Below, in pieces: positions 44,923-54,538 of a stretch of DNA of 64,000 bases (within the stretch, counting starts at the first letter, position 1; each line of letters starts with the position of its first letter). Both the position numbers and the translations under genes were made by a program. This DNA is from Heterobasidion occidentale. Taxonomy: Eukaryota > Basidiomycota > Agaricomycetes > Russulales > Bondarzewiaceae. Under the pieces are notes generated by a model. That model was given only the letters and a program-made list of their open reading frames with translations, was not told the DNA's origin and did no database searches. The DNA is taken from the NCBI GenBank assembly GCA_039111635.1, contig JBCAQO010000016.1, positions 62,001 to 126,000 of the forward strand, given 5' to 3'.

Positions 44923-46192
44923 ATGTCCGACCACTCCTCCCTTGATTACTCCGCTGGATGTGCCATGCTCATCGATGAAGGAACTACCTCTTCCCCATCA
45001 AGAAACCCCTCACCAGACATCATTCTGGCCGTGGCCAACCCCAACACTGGATGCCCTAGCCGAAGCAGCCGCCCTAAGACTCCAGAAGGAATTTCCATGC
45101 CAGTCTCCACCCACCTCGTCACCATTGAAGATCAAACGAGTTTACGAGCCTCACCCCGGCCTGAGGGAGCTCATGACGAGCACGATGAGGGACGCCAAGA
45201 AGAAGGAAGACCAGCTCCATCAACGCCTCCACGACCGATGACAACGATGGCTCCGGGAGACACAAGGCCAGATACGGGAAGCGGCAGAGGACCAAGAAAC
45301 CCTACGAACTTGGCAGCGCCTACAGTTGTTGAAAGAAGTGTACAAGAACCAGCAGCGACTAGTGCATCGGCTGCCAGGACCAGAAGATCCCCTGCCGGTG
45401 GTAGAAATCTGCACCCTGGAGAATTGGAGGGACTAGGAGACGCGCTGCTCCAGCGTACCACCATCTCGGCGGTAATTCAGATGGCCACAGCTTTAGCCTT
45501 GCAAAGGCTCGCTAATTTCTTCGCAGGGCAACCAGGGAGCGAGAACGACAACGTACCCCAACGCCTCGCTGATGCAAGTGACCAGGTCAGGCTTTTGGCC
45601 TATGCAGATGATCATCGAGCCGCCTCCTGGTATGCCCAAGGAAATAATGGGGCTTATGCCTTACTCATTCACCCCAACAAATTCTCCTCCTTCATCAACC
45701 TGGAACTCTTACCTGCCCTCATCTCGAGCACCGATGTGGTACACTCCTCCCACGCCCATCCCGTTTGGATTGACCCATTCCGCGTCCAACCATGGGACGG
45801 CGAGGCCAGCAGGACAAGGCCGGCCACAAGTAGCCGGGATGCAACCGTCCAGACAGAATATGTCTGGACCACAGTTCAATGGCAGGCATGAAGGGATCGA
45901 GAGACCCTTCCTCCTGTGTCGACAGGACAATCCACCGGGCAGGACGCAGGAGGCAGCAATGAGGAACACCCTCCAAGGTACAGGAGGAACGAGGGACGGG
46001 GAAGCCAGGGGACGAGGACAACCCTCCAACCCAGGCGAGGCAGTCCTAGAAGAGCTTGACCAAGAGATTCGCCGACTCCAAACCATCCTCGAGATAATCG
46101 ACCTGAAGGAACGCATACTCGTGCTGGTCGAAGACCTCCAATCCGCCAGTGCCCGACTGAGCGAACTGCTGCCTGGACTCGAGCAGAACTAG
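44923..46192 (+). CDS. Third ORF of family 1 element E (two overlapping frames)
   Basis: Frame f is open from MSDHSSLDYSAG at 44923 to 45891 (322 residues). It holds a low-complexity Ser/Pro/Arg part and then a conserved module (LGDALLQRTTISAVI; ALQRLANFFAGQPG; HRAASWYAQGNNGAYAL). Frame f+1 holds a helical Lys/Gln/Leu-rich segment (LRELMTSTMRDAKKKEDQL; LLKEVYKNQQRLVHRLPG) up to about 45436, with one TGA, and later 45572-46192 with a leucine-rich coil (LEELDQEIRRLQTILEI... LLPGLEQN). The best protein signal therefore goes f+1, f, f+1. The same pattern in B argues for splicing, frameshifting or two overlapping proteins. No known domain and no membrane segment. Confidence 0.6.
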
Positions 46193-48783
46193 ACGCATGG
46201 GACAAAGTCGACGGCGACAATTACGACGGCATCGACCCCTATTACAGGCCAGATGAAGGATACGGGGATTACGGGGACATTGGTGGAGGGTATTAGACAA
46301 GGGAGTTGAGGAACCCCTTGTCTTTAACAGGTGACGGAGAGGAGAGGACCCTCCACACCACAGGTACCGGTTTTACGCACAGGACGCCGGAATGAACGTC
46401 CTGCATGATGTTAAACTGTGAAAAGATAAGAAGGCAGGGGAAGTACCTGACCATTTGTGTTTCAGCCCTCCGGTCTCAGACAGGACAAGCATTTAACACT
46501 CTCATTGTCAAGAGGTATTCTGACAAGCGAATCAGGTGTCCCGCTTGGATCCCCAGTTTTACAGGACCCTTTCCGTATTAGGAGGTCCTTGGATTCACAA
46601 CATAACCATGATGCTGGTACGCCGGCCTTTCGATCCCGTGGCGAGGTCGGAAGGCTATAAATGATGCAAGAATCTTGGTGGGAAATCGTGTTGCATGTTC
46701 ACCGTTGGGGAACGGTGAACCACACCTCGCTGTCAAGGTCTGACAGGTGTCTTGGACGTCCCACTTTGGATCTCCAGTTTTACAGGGTCGTTTCCGCATT
46801 AGGGGGCCCTATCTGTGATGCCGGTACATAGTGGCCGCACTCCACTAGTAGCCAAAATGGACAAAATACATCCGCAACAATGTAAAACTACGAAAGGCTT
46901 GGTCCGCAATGACGATAAACTAGTTATCGTCTGGAACGACGCTAAAGCTACCAAGACCCTCGGAGCGTGGTTGTATTCTGGCAGACGGTGGAAGGGAGGG
47001 CCTCCATCATTGCGGAACCCTGCCGACTAGGTCGAGGCGCTTCCATATTCCATACGCCCTACAGTAAAAGAATATGGGGTCGACACGGTTCACATCCGTG
47101 CGAGGGGTTTGGGGACATGGAGCGGGTTGTCAGTCATCCGACGAGACCACAACTACTCCATGGCGCTCCCATTCTACCCTTGAAGTCTGAAGCAAGGATT
47201 CCGCTTCAAGGGCCAGTCAAGAGGCAACTGGGACCGTGCCTCATGTTTTTGGACGTCCTCCATGACGGTAAACTGGGATTGCCCTTTCCTTTACAGGGCC
47301 AGCGTCCAAAAAGACGTTAAACTACCACTCCTTTCGGCATAGGAGATGTCGATCGACATTGTTGTTGACACCACGATGTTGATCTAGTCCGCGATGACAA
47401 TAAACTACTTACTCCTTCAAGTATAGGAGATGTGGTTGATGGTCACGACCTTGACCATCAACTAGTCTGAAATGACCTTAAACTACCCTCACCCCGGAGG
47501 ATTAAATTTATCGAGGCTCGGGAGGTTCAAGCCAGGCGATAGTGGACGTCCGCAATGACTATAAACTAGTTGCCGTCCTTCATGACGATAAACTGAGCTG
47601 GCCTTCATCTACAGGGCCATGTGAGTTGTGTCAAAATAGGCTCACAAGTCTATTCTCGCAACTCTAGAAGTTATCCGGTTTGATATAGTATAAACCGTCA
47701 CCATCTTACCTCAATGGGAACCCTGTCAAGAAGGAGGAACTGGTCTAAGGCCCTATGCGCATCACCGATGGATGTTCCGGCATGCAGAAAACGCCTGCTA
47801 TCTTGTTTATAGGTACTCCTACGTTGGGAGATGGATAGGTCCGCAATGACCTTAGCTTAAACTAGCAGGGCAGTCCGCAACGACTTATGTATAAACTAGC
47901 CGACGTCCGCAAAGACCTATGGACGTCCGGCATGACGTTAAACTACCAGGACATACCTTACGCTGACCCCGCAATAATTACCATCAAGGTGGATACCATG
48001 GTCTGTTCAAGAGACCATGGGGTTCAAAGTCTATTCTTCAAAGTCCTTACCTCGTGTTCAATACGCGGAGCGCTGCTACATGCTCGCTCCCATGTGACAA
48101 ACAAACTCTGGATGAACACTCAATCTCTAACCAGGACGGGCCACCGTATGGGGCTGACAGAGTTAGGGATCTTCAAAGGGGTCTTGCCGGACTCAAAACA
48201 AGTCAAGAAAAGTCTATTCTTGATAGGTGGGTGGGCCTAAGCCTTTAGCAAGCGATCAACCCACACGCACCTGGAGTCCCCCTCGATACCGGAGATCAAG
48301 GAGATGAAGATCTATCCTGGAAACACTGAAGCATGGCCTTCGGTATTTTGAAGAAGAACGACACACACCCATCCACAGACAAGTTTCTATTTCATCATAT
48401 AATCATTTGCACGCAACACCTTTCTGAATCGTCACCAGAGAAAATACTGGCTTAACAAACCTACCAGGGAGTCCTGGTCGAGTAGCTGCCTATTGACTCT
48501 AGGAGTGTACTCACACAAAACGTACGGTGAAGGAAGAACACTGAGGGCAACACAATATTGTGGCAATATTGCCAAAGCCTGGATCAAACAGCTCAACGGA
48601 GATGGAAAACTCCTAGGCGTTGTAAACGACATAGGTCGGTCTTCGCCCCAGAAAACGAAGTGATATTGGGAAGACGCATCCCAATCTTTATTGGATGACC
48701 AGAAAGCAATTGTACGTGGAATGACGATGAAGCTCGCACAGGCGAGTAGTCCCCTCAGGAGTTGGGACCTAGAAAGGGGGTAA
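46193..48783 (+). other. Long 3' non-coding region of element E with dispersed repeats
   Basis: About 2.6 kb without a credible ORF. It contains ten or so copies of a motif like CCGCAATGAC, two to eight variable bases, then TAAACTA (for example 46903-46921, 47388-47408, 47548-47568, 47840-47865). It also has a duplicated block around CCAGTTTTACAGG...GCATTAGG (about 46550 and 46775). The motif recurs in B and D. It may be a structured RNA or packaging region, or an expanded satellite. Confidence 0.75.
48771..48783 (+). promoter_or_regulatory. Polypurine tract of element E
   Basis: AGAAAGGGGGTAA immediately before TGTTATG of the 3' LTR, the expected plus-strand primer for reverse transcription. 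Confidence 0.75.
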
Positions 48784-49388
48784 TGTTATGACTTGACCGA
48801 TCGGAGCCCTTCACGGCCGGTCTATCCGATGGATCAAGCATCACATGCTAGGCAGCTCCACTACGGAGCATACATCAAGGTATTCGGCATGTCCTTAGGA
48901 GCCGACTAAACCGATGGTTCTTCAAGACATCGGTAAAGGCTACATTAGAGGGACACAGGGTTCACAGAGATAGGTACAGAGATAAGGAAGACAAGAGAGG
49001 CATTCACATGCCATGGGCTTAGGGCTTATGGGTAAGCACCTCGTCGCACCATGATGGATCAGTGCGACTGGAGAAGTACAAAGAGTAGGCACCGGCCAAG
49101 AGAGACGGCGACCACAGCTCTCCTGGGATGGAAACCCGGAGAAGCACACGGACTCTTACCCTATACCCTATACAGTATATAAGGCCCATACAATAGGCTG
49201 AGGATCTTCAGTCTATTCTCTTCATTTGTTCGTATCTTCCTATACGGACACTTCGCTCGTAGAACCAATCATTATTTCCTCCTGTATCGTTGCCTGATAC
49301 AGTCAAGACTTCACCCACCACTCAGTCCATCGTGCGACCTAGGGAAGGACCTGTTACTCTTGGGTTACTGAACGAGCAGTTCGTAACA
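48784..49388 (+). repeat. 3' LTR of element E (605 bp)
   Basis: TGTTATGACTTGACC to CAGTTCGTAACA. It keeps TATATAAGG and AGTCTATTCT. In the variable segment it reads TTTGTTCGTATCTTCC, like copy C, rather than the sequence of its own 5' LTR. Confidence 0.94.
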
Positions 49389-49410
49389 GTTTCTCAAAGG
49401 ACATCCGTCA

Positions 49411-50784
49411 TCAGCAGGGTGTGCGCCTGCGCGGACAATGTTTGAGACAATGAGCTTTTGCAGATGTCGAGGGTCGCACCGACCAGCTATTCCATCCTCC
49501 GTCCATCTCCGTTGGAGTCCCCACGCTGCCCACCGGCGCTGCACAGACAAAGTTGCCCATCTGTGAGGGCACAAGGTTGCTACAGGGATCGACGGTGGGC
49601 AACTGAATCATGCCGCACGACTGATGCGTTGCATGGTTGTCACTGCCGGGCGGTTGAGGTGAGCTCGAGGGTCGCTCATCCATGTCATAGGGCAATAAAT
49701 ACGAGTTCACCACCTGCCTGGCTGTATTGTCTCTGATGATGGATGCTTAGTAAGAGGGTGGGCGGGAGACGTCAGGGTCAGAGGGTGCAGGTGGCCCAAG
49801 CCCGGGCAAGAATACTCACGCGAGTACCCATGGTTTGTGTTGTTGTCATACGGTATGGAGAAGATTGACGAGATGGAGTAGCCAGTCATGGGACAGCTGT
49901 CTAGCAACATGGACAAGGCGCTGTGTTGCATGGATGACAGAGACGTGGCGTACGACATCTGAACAGTCGGTTGGTCAGTTGGGTATACCCGCTGCTGCTG
50001 GGGTTAAGGAGAGATGAGAGGCTGCCTGAGTGGCCAGAGGAGCTGCCGCTGTTGATGGGGAAGAGCTGCCAGTTGTGAGGTTTGGTGTTAGTATTGGGAC
50101 GAGCCAGAGTTGCTGTAGCAGTAGGGGCTCCAAGGGTTGCCCTGGTTGAGCGAAAGGTCGGTGCGTGGCAAGACAAGCATGCAAATCGAAAGGAGGTGCC
50201 CACAGGTACTCTGCGGCCAGCATGGCAATGCCTTTTCACGAGGCTCATTCACAGCTGATGCTGCGTTAGAGCCCGTGCACCTCCCTTGCGCCATTGCCCA
50301 TGGTTCAATCAGCCACCTGTCACAGAACCAGAGTGGGACGAGCACTCACCTCAGCGGATGGGAGTGCTGCTCCATGTCAGCATGTTCTCTGGGTTTTAGG
50401 AGGCGGGGGGAAACGGCACCTTAAAGTTGGCGACAATCTCTGACGGGGAGAACCAGTGGGACAGACCGGGGAAGACACGTGTATGAGTAGCAAGGATGGT
50501 AAGGGAGGGACGGGAGAACGTACACCATGTGGACACGTCAGGGTCATCAATGGCGGGGGTCGACATTGCGAAGCTTGACCTTGTGAGGTCAAAGCTACCA
50601 ATCTGGACGAGAGCAAGACGAGCGTGGAGCAGGAGAGATGGAAGCAGGAAAGCTGAGATTGAGTTGCTGAGAGGAGCTTGCTAATCTCGATTGACAGTAG
50701 ATGCTGGGGAGGACGGACTCCCTCCGCTTCAGCCTCACTTCCCCTTTCGATGATGCTTCCCTTTTTGGTCATTTCAGCCACCTC
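49411..50784 (-). pseudogene. Intron-containing gene or gene relic of unknown function
   Basis: Several Ser/Pro-rich minus-strand exons seem present: near 50564 MSTPAIDDPDVSTW; near 50000-50240 a stretch ending GSLSSLLNPSSS; 49820-49958 (MSYATSLSSMQHSALSMLLD...SISSIFSIPYD); and 49411-49720 (YLLPYDMDERPSSSPQPPGS), which ends with TGA 23 bp from the LTR of element E. An intron at 49722-49819 has a GTGAGT donor, an ACTAA branch-type site and a CAG acceptor. The frames between 50240 and 50470 do not join cleanly, so it may be decayed. The composition recalls the C-terminal part of fungal transcription factors, but no DNA-binding domain is seen and I do not recognise it. Confidence 0.35.
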
Positions 50785-51350
50785 AGCCAGTGGGACAAAC
50801 TCACCCTAAAGTGCATCACGATCAGATATCAACGATATGATGTGCGTCTGTTCCTCCCTTGCTCCCTCCGTTATCTCACATATCAGCATGGATGTCGCAC
50901 TCGAGGGAGTGTAGCTCAGGTATGTCGCATACTCCTTTCCTTGGCAATCACTCACGCTAAAGCATTCTCATATGGGACTGCCGCCGTCCATTGCACCGTA
51001 ATTTAGAAAACATCTCATGCACGAGTCCCTTCCTGCATGCGGTTGCATGAGGCTCTCGTGCGTTCTCCCTGCACATCATGTACGTCATACACCTTTCTCA
51101 GACAACACACATACTAATTCCTCCTTGATTGAGACCACCGGTGTCCCTTTTCACTTGTTTCAGGAATTCCCTCGTCGCACAGAGATGTGCTTCACCAACA
51201 AATTACATTTATTTCTATGCAGTAGTGATATTAGACAAGTATTGTGGCCATAGATTAGGTGTGTCTAGAATATTGACTGCTGTTGCTTGAGGGTAAGTCG
51301 CAGGCGAGGATTCAGAGGTAAAATATACTAACTATGGAAATCTTCAGGAG
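50785..51350. other. Intergenic stretch, nothing recognised
   Basis: About 565 bp between two minus-strand gene relics. No ORF with protein-like composition, no repeat shared with the retroelements, and no RNA gene seen. Confidence 0.5.
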
Positions 51351-53697
51351 TTAGTGTTCAGAAGAATATACGAAAAAGTTGTTGTCTGGTCCATACTGCC
51401 AGAGGTCTTTGGCCTTGTTTGTGAGGTCGTCCATGAGCTGTTGAAGCTGATCGCCATTCATCGGTTCATGAGGTAAAGGTTGCCCAGTATCTCTGTTGAA
51501 AAAGCCCATTAGGTCATCAATGTCACCAGTGCCATCGCCTAGAAATCAGACATCTTGGTTGTCTTGATACTGTATTTCGGCTGCCTCGTCTACACCATAA
51601 GTGTCAGAAGCATCAAGGTTAGAAAAGCAACATCGACTTGTACCATTGAGCACTGGATCCTCTTGGTGTGCGTCTAATATTGTCTCGATGATATTTTCTC
51701 CATACTCACCATTATCAACATTCTGTCCTGCGGCAGTGCAATCTTCCTTAGCATTGCTATTGCTATCTCCAGCACCGCTCTTATTGCCATTGCTATCGCC
51801 ACAATCAACGAGCCCTGTATAGCTCCGCACAGAGTCTACAGCATCCACATAGCTCGATTGTCCACCAGCTGATGATTTGCTTGCCACGATCTGTGCTGAT
51901 TGAATAGCTTCTTTCGAGCGATTCGCAAACTGCCTCCATACTCCGAGAGAAGAACACCCTAGCACCTCAAAAATGGGTATCAAGTCCTTATTCAAGTCAT
52001 AGACGCTCCTCACCTTTGTGTATTTCGACTTGACATACTTGGTTCCAACTACCTTCGGAAAGGCGATGTCCAAGCGAAAGTCAGTATTTGTCTTTTGAGC
52101 CTTCAGTGCTTCAATCTTTCGGAACCCATTGATGACATCTATCGCATAGTAGGATCCTGGCCAGGTGCGCTCGCCGTGTCGCTTTGCCTTAGGATCTGCA
52201 TTTGGAAAAAGCTTGACACTAGCCTGCGTCCTATGAGTCTGTTGGTCTGATGGTCCAGAGACAGTTGAAGGAGAGGATGCAAGGGAAGTGGAACAGGTTC
52301 ATGGTTTAGATAATGATTTATCGGGTGCGTCTTCGAGAGTTTCTGCAATGCTGAATAATGAGTTTATATTGGCACGTTTCCCAACAGATAGCATTGGCCG
52401 AATCCGCAAAGATATCTCGTTGTTGGTGTCAAGTAGAGGCCCAGGAGATGACAATGTCCGAGAGAGATTGGATGACTGTGAAGGAGCAGAGGATTTTGCA
52501 AGTGAAGGTGTGGTGACACTTCGGCGCTGAACAGATTGGAGGCTGTCGAAGAAAGAATTTCTCGTGGCCAAGGGAAAAGAGACGGATGAATGTCGCATAG
52601 GGGAAACAGATTCTGGTGTAAATGCATGTCGTCTAAGAGGGGTTTGAGGGGTCGTTAGCTGTGATGGCAAGATATGCAGATGCTTGATGACCATTTGATT
52701 GCCAGGTATAGTGCACTGCCTTTTCGAGCTATAATCCTCATCCACTGATGCACAGCGACACTTTCCTTTAAGCACCATCTGTCCCTGTAGTTTCCCAATC
52801 TCCTCATTCAACTGTGGACAGTCAGCGAGATGTTGCCCATGAATTCCATCCGGCAGAACACAAAAAAGAAAAACCTTGTTTGTCTTCACTATACGAGTCG
52901 TGTCCAACTGTGGGCAATCCCAACCATCTCGCTCAATGTTATAGAGCTCCACCTGGAATGCTGATTTGGAATGATCCCATCCAAGAGCTTCGACAAGTTC
53001 CGGTATGTTGTTGATTTGCAGATGCGGAAAGGAAGGGACATGGAATGATATGCTTATGGGCTCTTCTCCCTCCTATCGATGAAGTTAGATCAACATTGTT
53101 TCGAAAGGGCATGCAATGCACCATACACCATATGCGAGCTTGGACAGTATGCTGATTTTGCATGTTTGCCTCAACAATTCAACGCTTATGCTCAGCCTCT
53201 TCATCGACAGCATTGGCAGCTTCTTGGTGATTCCGTAGCCACCCACGTGTTGGAGTCTGCCACCGGTTGGCGATAGGAAGGGCATATGTTGTGGTTGTTG
53301 ATCCAGCATGCTGTGTGGGAGGGTTCGGAACAAGCTCGCTGACTGCCATCGAAGTTGCGGTACTTTGCACTGCTGTTGAATCTGTATCAACAGGTAACGG
53401 GTCATTGGAAAATGAACTGGAGATGGTATGGGATTGAGATCGTAAGCCTCTAGTATGTGTCGCACTGCCCACGACACCTGAAAGACGATGTGACTGAACA
53501 TGACATGGGGGACGATCAATACCATCTGCTAAGGCCTTCCGAGAGGCTTTCGCGCAACATGTCTTGCATAGTTTGTCAGAACATTCTGTGTGCCCTTTGG
53601 TGCGGCCATGCTTCGTGGAACATCCGACGGTAGCACAATATATGCCACCATTCGGACATCCCAACAAAGCCAAAGAGGTGGAGCTCAGTGTAGTCAT
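51351..53697 (-). pseudogene. Decayed Cys-rich gene of unknown family
   Basis: From ATG at 53697 the protein opens with a Cys cluster (GCPNGGIYCATVGCSTKHG... CSDKLCKTCCAKA), likely a small zinc-binding region. After a Ser/Thr-rich linker comes a domain (FPHLQINNIPELVEALGWD; VELYNIERDGWDCP), another linker and a second conserved-looking domain (TWPGSYYAIDVINGFRKIEAL; LDIAFPKVVGTKYVKS), and an acidic C-terminus ending at TAA 51351. Three in-frame TGA codons (near 53179, 52299 and 51546) and a frameshift near 53070 interrupt an otherwise continuous reading. Each TGA could be a former CGA. The architecture resembles lineage-expanded mushroom genes, but I cannot name the family. Confidence 0.6.
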
Positions 53698-53717
53698 ACG
53701 ATCCGCCAGCGGTAATC

Positions 53718-53770
53718 CTAGGAAAAGTCAGATGTAATAAGCCTTGATAAATGTCAGTAATTTCACTTAC
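53718..53770 (-). other. Probable 5'-UTR intron of the Cys-rich gene
   Basis: 53 nt with a GTAAGT donor, a TTACTGACA branch-type site and a CCTAG acceptor on the minus strand, 20 nt upstream of the ATG. Typical in length and signals for a basidiomycete intron. Confidence 0.55.
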
Positions 53771-54538
53771 GTTACTCGATAAGCCGTCTGGCCAAAATTG
53801 CGTGCCGTCCGTATGTCTAGAGAGATGATGCACTGCCAAGAACAAGCCTGAACATAACAAAGGAGCACGGCGCCGGGGCACACCCCACAGCACTGGAACT
53901 GAGCAAACTGCAGGTCTATTTAAATGAAAGACAGAGAAGGCTACGGATAGAGTCGGAACCCTGGGGCTAATAGCCTCGACTCCACAAGACTAATAGTCCG
54001 AACATGTTTTTTATGACAAGGCTATTGGTCCATACCGGTTTTCGCTGGAGGAGGCTATTAGCCCGAGCATTTTTCTCCCAGGCTACTATCCCACGGCCAA
54101 TGGCCAAATGTGCCAGTTGTTGGACTTTCTCGCCGGCGCGCTGGGTGGGGCTTGCGGAGCGCCGCCGCGGCTCTGCGAGGACTGCAGGATCTGCCAGTCG
54201 GCGATAGGGAAGCCTGAGGCCTTGAGGCGTGAGGAGACGAGTCCGGGCCCCTTGGTGGATCTGCACGGACCGGGTGCACGCCAGCCCCGGTGCGCTGTGA
54301 CTTGGACGACTTGTGCGTGTTGCGCGTGTCGTGGCGGTCGAGGAATCGTGCGCTGACGAGACGGCCTTTCCCGGCTCTGGACGTGTGCCCCCGCCTCGCT
54401 CGACAAGAAAACACATATATTGATGCACAGCTACTTGATGACCCCGCGTTCAAGAAAGGAAGAAAAACATGCCCTTCAAAATCCGACGCCGGCATCGGTG
54501 CCAAGCACCCAGACACCGCGCGCTGTCTGTTCCAGCTG
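53771..54538. other. Intergenic region downstream of the sedolisin gene
   Basis: Contains the likely promoter of the Cys-rich gene (a TATTTAAA-type sequence near 53917) and a G/C-rich part from about 54100 with overlapping open frames on both strands that look like chance. Short repeats of AATAGCC/GGCTATTA occur at 53965-54065. No gene called. Confidence 0.5.

Larger units (their letters stand above)
38616..49388 (+). mobile_element. Family 1 chromovirus copy E, both LTRs, 10.8 kb
   Basis: The most complete family 1 copy: 5' LTR 588 bp, PBS, gag, pol, internal TATA box, ORF3, 2.6 kb of 3' non-coding DNA, polypurine tract and a 605-bp 3' LTR. Flanks are ACAGG on the left and GTTTC on the right, so there is no target duplication, and the two LTRs differ clearly after the RNA start. 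The copy may therefore be a recombinant between two elements. Confidence 0.95.

Noticed and set aside
46193..48783. CRISPR-like array in the repeats of the 3' non-coding region
   Set aside because: The motif is degenerate, irregularly spaced and inside a eukaryotic retrotransposon; spacing and identity do not fit a CRISPR array.
54086..54430. Long overlapping open frames on both strands
   Set aside because: The segment is G/C-rich, which lengthens chance ORFs; compositions are Arg/Pro/Ser-rich without domains, and the area lies in the sedolisin 3' flank.
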